This document shows positions 52,301-63,900 of a stretch of 64,000 nt of DNA, piece by piece. A program made the translations under genes and the position numbers. This stretch comes from Amphiduros pacificus (taxonomy: Eukaryota; Annelida; Polychaeta; Phyllodocida; Hesionidae). The notes beneath the pieces were generated by a model that searched no databases, was not told the DNA's origin, and saw nothing but the letters and a program-made list of their open reading frames with translations. The DNA lies in contig OX439002.1 of the NCBI GenBank assembly GCA_949316495.1, positions 14,006,001-14,070,000 on the forward strand, read 5' to 3'. Numbering within the stretch: position 1 is the stretch's first letter; each line of letters begins with the position of its first letter.

Positions 52301-53723
52301 AGTGGATGCAATAGAAAACATCAAAATTGCGGAAAATGAGTATCACTCTTTAGTAAATAAAACTTATTATAAGACATCCAATGATCCAATGAATAATAGC
52401 GATCACGTGGCCTGTTTGAAATATCATTCCTATTTGAGAAACACTGTTATGCCTTTTCTGGGGTTAGTGACAGCATATGTAGAAGAGATGGACAAAACGA
52501 CAAGTTACAGAGACCTGCTGGGCATCTATTATAACATCAGTGCTAACATTTCCTGCCTTATGTGGCCCGATATTTGGAGAAGCAATGTGACACTGCTTGG
52601 CATAGAGCAGGCATTAGCATTGCTTCATAAGGACAAAAGCTGTCTCTGGCCACAAAAATATATATGCCTTGATCACGATTCATACACTTGTGGGAAAGAA
52701 TATAAAGAGATCCAAGAAAAACTGAAGAATGCTGAATATCTTCTGAGTGCTATTAAGCTTGATCTGATCAAAATGAAATTAATATTTCATGATATGATAG
52801 AAAATGCTAAAAATCTCTCTTCGCATGGAAAAATTCATGTGTCAAATATTTTACCAAATGTAGAAAGCTTTTTGGAAAATAGTATAACAAAAGCAGAGTT
52901 TGCAAATTATATGTTGTCCACAAATGAAAATATTCTAGAGGCCCTTCACAAATATAGTGTGATAAAAGATTTTAAACAAAGAATGGATGAAATCAAACTG
53001 AATTTGGTCAGAGCTTTTTCTTTAGTTTTAGACCAGAAGATACCTATTGCAGGGTTTGATGATATAATGGAACTGGGCATGCTCAAAGGAACATCAACAT
53101 CAAATATATTATTGGAAGATCCAATTCAAGGATTATATAATATAATTGAAAATACTATAAGCAATTTTGCATATAAAGTTGCAGATGATATCAATAATTT
53201 GTATTTGACAACTGGGGAGTTCATATCATGGTCAAAACAGTTTAAGATGACACTCACAGAATATATAGATGGAAATCAAGTGAAGGACCAATTCTTCATG
53301 TAAGTGCATGGTTTCGCATTTGAACATAATATCATGTCTGCAGTAGTAACTAATAACTGTGGTATCCAACCAAAATGCAGTCTTACTTTAGCATTAAGCC
53401 CGAACAAATGTTTTGAAGGACAAATTATTTATAATATCAGAACCCCATAATGTTTCTAATATCTACAAATAGAATGATAAATATTACTCATTGTTTTCAG
53501 GGAAAACTACCTGGTTGTGGACATATATTATAAGGAAATAAGCTACGACAAGATCTCCCAGCATGTGGCATTTGAGTTTGTCAGCTTGTTGAGTGAAGTT
53601 GGAGGTTTTCTTGGTCTGTTGTTGGGGGCTAGTGTTCTAACTGTCTGTGAAGTGATTGACTTTTTATTTGTTCTCATCTTGAGTAAAATCAATAATCGGA
53701 AACAGGTTTCGCCATCCGTATAA
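47974..53723 (+). CDS. DEG/ENaC-family sodium channel subunit with enlarged extracellular domain (11 exons)
   Basis: Exons: 47974-48254, 48470-48637, 49119-49189, 49420-49510, 49725-49846, 50377-50459, 50681-50779, 50882-51017, 51129-51185, 51649-53299, 53501-53723. All phases close, giving 993 residues. The gating HG motif is H77-G78 (TTFHGLKYVF), TM1 is about 95-113, and the post-TM1 FPTVTICN motif is 138-145. CYSFN, EGFAVAPGTH and CNCSVPC follow as in ENaC/ASIC. Pre-TM2 NYLVVDIYYKEISYDK starts at 922 and TM2 with the GAS selectivity filter (962-964) runs to about 980. Typical members are 500-750 residues; the excess lies between C380 and 922. Introns 1 and 6 use GC donors. Family members are trimeric amiloride-sensitive Na channels gated by protons, peptides or force; the stimulus here is unknown. 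TATATA at 47894-47899 may be its promoter; a polyA signal is at 53796-53801. Confidence 0.9.
49233..49322 (+). repeat. (TA)n microsatellite in DEG/ENaC intron 3
   Basis: About 40 TA units with a few interruptions near the right end. It is flanked by TAGAAATA and TTTCTATA, so the whole region can fold back on itself. Confidence 0.95.
51760..53280 (+). other. About 500-residue insertion in the DEG/ENaC extracellular domain
   Basis: It lies wholly in exon 10, roughly residues 407-913. In ASIC the step from the CxxPC motif to the pre-TM2 strand takes about 45 residues, and in ENaC about 70. Here it takes about 540. The extra sequence is open throughout, mostly predicted helical (for example EYKEIQEKLKNAEYLLSAIK), and has scattered cysteines. 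It has about a dozen N-glycosylation sequons (NKT, NFT, NGS, NST, NTT, NHS, NIS twice, NVT, NLS and others), as expected for an extracellular domain. I recognise no known domain in it. Its bounds are approximate. Confidence 0.7.
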
Positions 53724-54266
53724 TGTTATTTGAGCATCATTTTTGTTGATCCTCTATCTACTCTTGTCGCGTTAACAAAGTTTGTTCCATGTCTCAATAA
53801 ACCTGTGATCAATTTGAAAAGCTTACGGCTGAATAATTAATTAACATCAAGATGTGCAACTGGCGAAGTCTTAAACATGCGCAAGAAGCGCACCTTCTTT
53901 GAGACCCCACCTTCTTTGAAACTCCACCTTCTTTGAAACTCCAAGCTTTCACCAAGATACACGTGTCTATATAGTCTGTTTTTTCTGTACATGCAATAAC
54001 TGAAATGAAGTTGATTTTCCAAATGACTGACTATTCTAATGTTTTGACTTATTACCTGCTAAAAGGACAGGATCAAGTTTAGAATATGGAACTCACTCAT
54101 AAAGTCAAATCTCACAATGGCCACCGTGGAAATATAAATATGAACATGCTTAAATTAACAGCCACATAATGGAACGATAACATCAATGATTTGGCTAATT
54201 GAAGGACCACAACAAAATACAAAGTGATCTTAAAAGTTTGTTTCTCCCTTCAAAATGTGGACACAT
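53724..54266 (+). other. DEG/ENaC 3' UTR and spacer
   Basis: PolyA signal at 53796-53801. A triplicated CACCTTCTTTGA-type motif lies at 53890-53940. Nothing else recognised. Confidence 0.5.
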
Positions 54267-54278
54267 CACATGGTTGAC

Positions 54279-54592
54279 GGCCACGGACCGTGGCGCAGTT
54301 GGGTAGAGCGCCAGCTTATTAGCACCAGTTGCTCTGTGGTGATCCAAAGGTCGTGAGTTCGAACCCCGGCCGTGCCGAGATTGAACTCGTGATACAATTT
54401 CCCTTATGAGCTGAGGTCCGTGCCTGAAGGGTTAACCCGTTGTCCTTGTAAATCTGTGACCGGGTGGGTTGTCATGTCAAGGACCTGCAACATGACAATT
54501 TAGTGAGGCAGCACTATATCTGCTACAAGTAGGTCTCAACACGAAATGACTGAAATAATGTTGAAAGTGACGTAAAACCCCAAACAAACAAA
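54279..54592 (+). mobile_element. tRNA-derived SINE, complete, with 12-bp target duplication
   Basis: The head contains a pol III A box (TGGCGCAGTTGGGTAGAGCG, 54291-54310) and B box (GGTCGTGAGTTCGAACCCC, 54349-54367). A central domain of about 190 nt and a tail GACGTAAAACCCCAAACAAA follow. The flanks CACATGGTTGAC (54267-54278) and CACATGGATGAC (54593-54604) are a target-site duplication with one mismatch. That fits LINE-mediated insertion fairly recently. The tRNA-like head is not a functional tRNA gene. Confidence 0.9.
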
Positions 54593-55539
54593 CACATGGA
54601 TGACATGTCAGCCGAGGTTTAACGCCCATTAGACAGTCTGACTCAAAGACTGTGGCGTGGAAAAAAGATCACCCTCCTGAAAACTCATCCATAAAATTAA
54701 TCTAAATCTGTGGAAAATCAACAGCGGTCTGTGGGGGATAAGGCGAATAGTTTGGTATCTTTATGAAGCTTAAAATAGGATAATTCACATTATTGCATGT
54801 CATTTCAGCAATTTAAAGAAGAAAAAAAACTTTTCACGATTTCATAAACTATTGTCATACGTCTCAGTCATTGCTTCACCATTAATGACATAAGGATCAT
54901 ATTTAAATGGCCTTCATAAACATAGGGAATCTGAAAAGCTAAGATAGTGTAGAAATGGCGTGATCAATGCAATGTTAATTCTCGCTTTACTCGTATACAA
55001 CTAAAGGGACGAAAGCTTAAATCACAACCTTGGATGAGATCATTTTTATTCCATGTATAAAGTTATCATTTTTACTTTTATGAACTTGAGGTGTGGATAT
55101 TTCTGATCTGTGCCATCCAATCCTTAAATTCAGTGTTTCAAAACTTAACTTAGCCTTACCTTAATTAATATCTCTGCCAAAATCTGAGGTCACTTGTAAA
55201 AAATTCCAAAAAGCCTGTGATTCACTTGAGGGAATGATGGAACTCAATAGTGTCCCAAACAATATTGTAATCCTGTGCTCAGTGGGGTGTGACAATGCCT
55301 TGTAGTTCTTTGCAAATATTATGAGCAATTATACACCAAGGGTGCAAAATGTGTAAGTTTCCTAGGGAATGATATTATTTACAGGGTGTTCCACCACCCA
55401 ACCACCGGTTTTTCTTATTTCTCTTGGAACACAATTTTCAACTCCATCAAAGAAATATTTTTAAAAGGCATAAGGTAAAGTTTTCACTTTTTAAAAATGT
55501 GTTGCTGTCTAATCATTGAATAGATAATATCAATTAAAT

Positions 55540-56030
55540 TTTAGGATGTACATAAGTATCACTAAAATCATCCAAAATACACTGACCATGGTTATTGTGT
55601 TTTGCTGAAAGTGCCAAGTACTAGCTGTACTCGTTTGGCCACCAGGTGGCCACATGTATACAATCATGTGACCTGTATGGTGGTTTGTCAGGGTGTTAGG
55701 TCTTTTCCAATAGACAGACACTAATGGACAAACAGGTCTCTGTAAGCCAAATCTCTAAATTGTCCCATTCTGAAGGTGCCCCATTGTTTGCAAAACTTTA
55801 CCAAGTAGGTGTTTGCACTAAATCAGTGGTCAGCTAATCAAAGTTTGTTGACAAAGTGTCCAATGGATGATTTGGATTTTAGCAGAAGACTCGTCTACTT
55901 TCAAATGGCACAGAAATTTATGTGGGGGAAATGTGATGGGTAATGACATTTAATCGCAAAGTTTAGTGTGTAAACATTCATATTATGCAAGGAGAAGGTA
56001 ATTGAAAACCTCATTTCAAGAATGCTTTAA
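55540..56030 (-). repeat. Dispersed repeat family E, copy 2
   Basis: Inverted relative of 40101-40820. A third, short copy (about 57450-57590, plus orientation) shares TTCAAGCACT, TTATTACCCATCATATTAC and TTTCTGTGCCATTT. Confidence 0.75.
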
Positions 56031-58645
56031 ATAATAATTTTTAAATCAAGTTGTCCTTTTTGGATATTATTATATTTACATTCCTATTTTAATCATACTT
56101 TTCTGGTACAAGGGTGCTGGTGCTATATCTGGTGCTAGACACTTATTTGCAGGGCCAGAGAATTTCTACCATGATTCTGGCAAACTAAAATTCAACAACA
56201 ACAACATCATCATTGCATGGCAAACCAACTGTTTATTTTCAATGAAAGGATTATCTTCACAATGTATTCAATTTTAAGGATGAAATAACTCATATACAAA
56301 CCAGTTTAATTATTGTTTTTCATAGAGGGTGTCGACAGCTGCTAGAACAAGTAACATGCTCGTTGTGTCATCAAGGAGATTACTATGTGAATAAATGACA
56401 AATATGTAAAGATACTACAAAAATGTACCATGTTGCGCAATTAATAACAGTGACCTCAATTATCATTACTTTTGACTTGAAAACAATGCACATATTAAAA
56501 ACAGTGATCCATTTAATTTTCCTAGGAACAAAGTTGCTCAATTCAAATAACAACAAATTCTATACAATGAAATGCACATTTACAAATAAAAAATAGATGT
56601 AAAATTATTACACCTCCACATGTTTTTGAAAGCCCATCATATTCTGCATACAATGTTTATTTATACTACAACTTTTTAACATATTTACACTAATCTGATC
56701 TGTATCCACACATGCTTAATAAATTGAAACTGATTCATCTTTTTACAACTTAGCTCAAATGATCATAATTTCTATTTTTTACAAGGAAACAATGGCTGAT
56801 ATAAAATGCAAACTCTGACAAAATCAGCATCGGAGCAGAATGTTAATTTATTTTGTATAAACAGCTGAAAAATTGGCGCTTATACCTAGGGTACCCTGTA
56901 CTTTAAAATCTAGAAGACAAGTCAAATATTATCATGTCTGAAAGAAGAACAATCTTCATTATAAATACAATGGCAAACTTCATTTTGAAATCATTCTGAA
57001 GTGATGGTTCCATAGCTAACAGATTTTACCATCTGAAACCATCTTCATCTTTTTGGAAACTGCTTGCTAGTGTATATTTTTTTTGACCTGTAAAAATTAT
57101 ATTTGGTTAAATGTAAAGAATTCTTTTCTTAACATTTGGAAATTCAAACAACATAATTCTGGTCCTTTTTAATAAATATGACTATATATTATGATATGAA
57201 TTGTATGATAGATGTGTGGGAGGAATGAGAATCATTAAGTATAGAAATAAAGAGTAAATTAAAGAAGAAAAAAAAAATATTCTGATAGTCCTCTCACTCA
57301 ATAAAACATGAATTCTGAGCTTAACAAATCCCCTTGGAAACAGTAATGTTGCATGGTACATTTTTAAAACTATCCAGTATCAAATTGTTATCTCACAAAT
57401 CTTGCCAATTATCAGGTTGAGGATCTATTTTCTGATTAATAAAAAAAATCCTCATTTAAAGCTTTTGAGAAATTAGATTTTCAAGCACTCTTTCCTTACA
57501 TGATGTAAATGTCAGTAAATTTGTGATAAAACGTTATTACCCATCATATTACACTAACATAAATTTCTGTGCCATTTTTGTTTGTTTGTTGCTCAACCCA
57601 TTTAATTGTGCACCTGAGACTCCCCCAGTATTTCTCAGTGTTTTACCCCAAAATCTTTCCCTATTCTGAATCTGGCCTTCTCAATTTCCATAGTAAATTA
57701 TTGCATCATGGTTTAAACAGCCTGCATTTAAAATAAAATGCACCTTTCTAATGACTTCCTGTGATTAGCATCAGGCATGAAGGTGTCATGGCTGCCATAA
57801 AAGCACATCTTAACTATCAGTATGTGTCAAAAGCTTGTGATTTTTTTTATTTAAGTAACTTTATATGGTGTAATATATTTTCCCATATGTTTCCCATTTT
57901 ATAAGCAAAATGTTATTGCATACCTGTAGGTAAAGTATGATAAATTCTACCTGTAAAATGGCCCTCTTTTCACACAGTTGTGAAGACATCATTGACTTTC
58001 TTAATCTCAGGTGTGAAAAAGCTAGGTAAACTTGATAATATTAGTTTGTGGTAAACATATAGAAATTCTGGGGTTTAATCAGTCTTTTTTGTTGTAATTT
58101 ACAATATATTTATTACTTCTTTCTGATTGGTGGGTATTATTATAACCCATTTACAAGATGGCTGCTACCAGCAAATGATAAAAGTTTCAAAAAAATTTAG
58201 AACAACAGAAAAGTTTAAATTCTATGTTAAAATCTTCTTTTCATGTTTTATACTTCTTCACATCAATGATATTTATCAATGATATATTTCAGTAGGAGTT
58301 CCTTTTAATATGATCTTAATGGGGAATCATTAAATAACGTTTTGATAATGATGCAAGTATTGATTCTACAGAGTTGGTGCATGACTTTATCATACACTTT
58401 ATATTGTCTTGATATAACAATGGATGATGTCATCACTGCTGTGCTATATTTTGTCAGTTCAAAATGTTTCAGTCACTTTAAAGAAAGTATCATCTAATAA
58501 ATTATGAATAAGGCGAAACTAGTTGTACTTGAAATATGCTACCAATAAATGGCAAGAATCAATGAAGATTTCATACTTAATCTTCGGACTAAGGGTGCCA
58601 ACAAACTAAAATTCCTTTTAAAACATAGGCATCAGAGATGCATCA
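56031..58645. other. Intergenic, AT-rich, only a fragment of repeat E
   Basis: Apart from the repeat E fragment at about 57450-57590 no gene, exon or element with ends was recognised. Confidence 0.45.
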
Positions 58646-59928
58646 ACCCTCAGCCCTGGTAACTCATTGCACAACATTCGCTCCACACAATATTTGTGAA
58701 CAAAACATCACTGCACCAAGGCAAATTGATGCAGGGGTAAAAAAACCCATAACATCTACTTCCTTTGATAGCTTAGGTGTGTCAAGTATCATGAAACTGT
58801 CATCATTTACTCTAGAATTATTGATATGGGCCGGTGACCTTGAAAAGCAGGTTAAGGTCACCGTCCATCAAACTCATCTGGAGTCATCCCAGAGGCTTAT
58901 GTGTGTCAATTTTCATGAAGCTGCCATCATTTGTTCTTGAGTTATCACGATGACAAGGATGATTTCACATAATTGTCCCTGTGACCTTGAAAAGTAGGTG
59001 AAGGTCATGTTTCATAGACAAAATTCTGAGGTCTTCACCAGATGCTTGTGTGTGTCAAATCTCATAAAGCTGCCATCATTCGTTCTTGAGTTATTGCGAT
59101 TCTTGGGATTTCACATAATTGTCCGTGACCTTGAAAAATAGGTCAAGGTCGCCGTCCATTGAACTCGTCCGAGGTTTTCACCAGATGCTTTTGTGTGTCA
59201 AGTTTCATGAAGCTGCCATCATTAGTTCTCGTGTTATCGCGATGACAAGGATGATTTCACATAATTGTCCCTGTGACCTTGAAAAGTAGGTGAAGGTCAT
59301 GTTTTATAGAAACAATTCTGAGGTATTCACCAGATGCTTATGGGTGTCAAATCTCATTAAGCTGCCATCATTTGTTCTTGAGTTTTTCTTGGGATTTCAC
59401 ATAATTGTCCCTGTGACCTTGAAAAATAGGTCAAGGTCACCGTCCATCAAACTCGTCCGAGGTTTTCACCAGATGCTTATGTGTGTGAAGTTTCATGAAG
59501 CTGCCATCATTTGTTCTCGAGTTATCGCGATGACAAGATGATTTGACATAATTGTCCCTGTGACCTTGAAAAGTAGGTGAAGGTCATGTTTCATAGAAAA
59601 AATTCTGAGGTCTTCACCAGATACTTATGTGTGTCAAATCTCATAAAGCTACCATCATTCGTTCTTGAGTTATTGTGATTCTTGGGATTTCACATAATTG
59701 TCCCTGTGACCTTGAAAAATAGGTCAAGGTCGCCGTCCATCGAACTCGTCCGAGGTTTTCACCAGATACATATGCGTGTCAAGTTTCATGAAGCTGCCAT
59801 CATTTGTTCTTGAGTTATCGCGATGACAAGGATGTTCGCTACAGACATACATACAGACATACATACATACATACCCACGCCAGGAGTACTGCAATACCCT
59901 CAGCCTGATTACATCAGGGGCTGAGGGT
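58646..59928. mobile_element. Inverted-end element filled with about 145-bp tandem repeats
   Basis: The left end ACCCTCAGCCCTG (58646-58658) is repeated inverted at the right end (CAGGGGCTGAGGGT, 59915-59928). That right end also pairs with TACCCTCAGCCTGAT just inside it (about 59896-59910) as a terminal hairpin. The body is about seven tandem units of 143-148 bp in two alternating types, so the higher-order period is about 290 bp. A (CATA)n-like run lies at about 59844-59873. No coding capacity. The overall structure suggests a non-autonomous DNA element with an expanded internal satellite. Confidence 0.7.
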
Positions 59929-59929
59929 A

Positions 59930-60991
59930 AAAATGGATACTTAAAAGAATAAATGGATAGATAAAAGCAATTGTGTTCATGTTTCTCATGGGAATTTGTA
60001 AGTTTCTTCCAGTACCAGCTGGAAACAAAATAACAATTTTAAAACAAAATTGGTTACTTCTTTTGAAACCACCTAAAACTATACCCTTTCTTTCTTCAAT
60101 ATCAACACTATAGCAAAAAAAATAACAGGAAGAAAAATCACTCTCTCATTTACTCTAAAGTAAATCAATAAGATATATGTATTTTTATGTATTGAAATGC
60201 AATTATGTTATCATGTCCTAAGACTCTACCGGGAAGATGCATCAAACAAAATTATTTTAAAATAGTGTTTTTGAATACAAAAGGGAGGATGCTGGGAACC
60301 AGTTATCAAATTATCAAAAGAAAAGCAAACAGTCTTCTTGACTAAAAGGGGACAATTTTCATTGATTGTGTACCACTAAATCAGTTACGGATTCTTTTAT
60401 ATATAAAGTATATATATATATATATTTATGGGAATGTGGTAGTTGCATACTGTAGCATCACATATAAGTATCACATCATGATCCTATTCCTCAGAATAAC
60501 GCACCACATAATACACTACCTTAAGCACCTAGGAGAGTAAGTTAAGGACCAACAGTTATTCTGTCTGGGACATCAAGTCTTATAAAGTAGGATACAAATC
60601 CATGCAGAATTGTCAATATAAATGTACTATATGTTGATAAATATTGTCAATTTCTTCAATAGTTGGTATTCTAATCTTTACTAATAGAGGCAAATGATCA
60701 AATGTAAGATTTCTTAACATGATGTAACTCATTGCACAGGCACTATAGGCCAACCATTATATGGGTGACATCAGTCAACTTGGCTCATGGCCTGGATATA
60801 TTTAGGACCACACGATGTCACACATAGCAGATATTCAACTTATAGAGAATTATATCATATTGAGAAGCACACAATGTCACACATAGAAGATGAATAATGC
60901 ATAAGCCAGGCTAGGTGTTGTTGCTGACTGCCCAGGCAATCAGTGCCATGTAGCAGAAGCTCAACATATCCAATATGCTTGCTTGTTGCAG
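59930..60991 (-). other. Probable 3' UTR of the ZZEF1-like gene and spacer
   Basis: Lies downstream of the minus-strand stop codon. Includes a short (TA)n run at about 60410-60425. No other feature recognised. Confidence 0.4.
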
Positions 60992-63900
60992 TCACGATGT
61001 GTCATCTTTTTTGGCACCCTCAGAACCTCCATCCTTCACATCCTTAACGGCCTTCTTATCCTTCAAAGCTTTCAGTGCTTCCAAGGCTTTGTTGTTATAG
61101 TTGATCATCAAACTTATTGCTCCAATGTTAAGTATACCCTACAATCATTACATTATAATTGAGGTCAGTCCATGTTGTAAACATAAGATAATAATTGGAT
61201 ACGTTTTAGCTAATAATTGCATACGTTTTAATCTCTCAAAATTCTCAATGTCCAGTTCGATTCACCAGGCCAAAATGGATATTTTATAATTCAAAACTAG
61301 AAACAGTTGAGTCTCTCACATTATCATATAAAAAGAAAACTGGCAAAGCTTTCAAGTTAAGTCTGATATCAAACAGAATGGATAAGAAGTAAATGGAAGG
61401 CATACCTGATAAATAACATTGTGTATCTCAAAGTCATCTAATAGAGCTGCCATGTACTGCTCGCCTACTCCCCAGTCCTATAGAAATACAAGTATCATCT
61501 ATGACAACAAGGAAATCTAAATATGAAGAGATTATTCTAAATGCAGAAGTAATTCTTAATAAATAACTAATGCCTGTAGTCACCATTGCAAGGTTTTCAG
61601 CAACAAGGAAGAACTCAGTTAGGGCCCTTGTCACTGGTGATGTGATGGTTTCTTTGCCAGTCTTACTGTGGTCATCTGAAAGTTTGCTGTATAACTGCCA
61701 CAGAGGGCGCAACTGTGCTAACTCAACTGATAACTCGCCAGTACCATTCAGTCTGAAATATACATTCAATACAGACTATATTATAATTTCTCAATAACTT
61801 TGACCAAAGAAGGATTAGTGTTGACAGAAAAAATATGCAATTAACATAAAACCTTCCTGATAATTCAATGAAATACCATGAAACCCTTCACCACTAAATA
61901 CTCACCAAATATATCACATCATCGAAACCATTAATCATATCACAAGATTTATTGCTTAAACCCAATAGGAATAACACATAGAAGCGATCTGGTATATCAC
62001 AAGTAAGTAACACAGGAAGTGCAAACCCACCTGAATTGCGCCTGCATGATCTTGAGTAGAAGTTGTAGAGACTTGAGCCTCTGCTCTCCTGTCTGCTTAC
62101 AAGCTACATACACCAGGCTGCTCCACAGCTCATTCAAAGGCAACAATCTGCAAACAAAACATTCTTGATATACATAACAGACTTTCCATAACAAGCAAAA
62201 AAGACCAAAGGTCTTAAACCTGGATGACCATTGTTATTTGTGATGTATGTGAACATTCCCTGAATATGTCTGCAAATTGCTTTATAAATGGTAATTTTGA
62301 GTATAAATTCAGTTTTACAGGTCGAGAATATCAATGTTAGAGACAGTTTTTAACACAGTATGGTGGACTGACTCCATCACCCCAAAATAGCCTTTCTTCA
62401 AAAGTCTCAAAATGAGGCTCCAGACATTCCAGTGGTCTATGCATGTGAGAAATAAATGGCTGTTTACCATTGCATTTTTTTTTTTTTAAACTGTGGGGAA
62501 AAATCTTATGCTCTTAGAAACTAGGTACGATTCATGTACTGACAATACTCAGCCTATAACCTTACTCATAAAAATTGTAAATCCATCCATCTGACTCATG
62601 GGAGAAGATCAAGTTTGATGGACAGAATGACAAAATTGCCACCCCTTACTTTATAAACAAAAATTGATCGTTCTGCTATTTCATTACCACATTCATGACA
62701 CCTACCTCAATCTGATATAAATGTGATGCACCTGGGAGAGCACATAGGCCACATGGTGCTTACGTGAAGGTTGTATGGGGTATAGAGAGTGCATGGTGCT
62801 TACCTGAAGGTTGCATGGGGCATAGAGAGTGCATGGTGCTTACCTGAAGGTTGTATGGGGCATAGAGAGTGCATGGTGCTTACCTGAAGGTTGTATGGGG
62901 CATAGAGAGTGCATGGTGCTTACCTGAAGGTTGTATGGGGCATAGAGAGTGCATGGTGCTTACCTGAAGGTTGCATGGGGCATAGAGAGTGCATGGTGCT
63001 TACCTGAAGGTTGTATGGGATATAGAGAGTGCATGGTGCTTACCTGAAGGTTGTATGGGGTATAGAGAGTGCATGGTGCTTACATGAAGGTTGTATGGGG
63101 CATAGAGAGTGCATGGTGCTTACCTGAAGGTTGTATGGGGCACAGAGAGTGCATGGTGCTTACCTGAAGGTTGTATGGGGCATAGAGAGTGCATGGTGCT
63201 TACCTGAAGGTTGTATGGGGCATAGAGAGTGCATGGTGCTTACCTGAAGGTTGTATGGGGCATAGAGAGTGCATGGTGCTTACCTGAAGGTTGTATGGGG
63301 CATAGAGAGTGCATGGTGCTTACCTGAAGGCTGCATGGGGCATAGAGAGTGCTTGGTGCTTACCTGAAGGTTGTATGGGGCATAGAGAGTGCATGGTGCT
63401 TACCTGAAGGTTGTATGGGGCATAGAGAGTGCATGGTGCTTACCTGAAGGTTGTATGGGGCATAGAGAGTGCGTGGTGCTTACCTGAAGGTTGTATGGGG
63501 CATAGAGAGTGCGTGGTGCTTACCTGAAGGTTGTATGGGACATAGAGAGTGCGTGGTGCTTACATGAAGGTTGTATGGGGCATAGAGAGTGCATGGTGCT
63601 TACCTGAAGGTTGTATGGGGCATAGAGAGCACGCTGTTGAGGATCATGTAGCCAGTATCAAATCTTCCAAGCTTCCCTCCTGTCACTGTGAACTTGTAGC
63701 CCCAGTCATTATTACTACAGTCTGATGTGAACTTGTAGTACAACCTTTCACCTGCACAAAGTGGCACACAATAATGATGTTAAGCAGCCTTATAAATCAT
63801 GATTTGGAATTCAATATTTTCACAGAAATAAGATGTCTTTCTGGTAATTGCGCTATATTTTTAACATTGGGACATTTCATGATGTTTTATGTGTATGGTT

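Noticed and set aside
54291-54367. Possible tRNA gene (A and B boxes)
   Set aside because: The sequence continues into a SINE body with target duplication; no proper acceptor stem was seen.
61690-61712. CTCF-like CCACAGAGGGCGC in a ZZEF1-like exon
   Set aside because: One base of the core is missing, so it does not fit the motif spacing.
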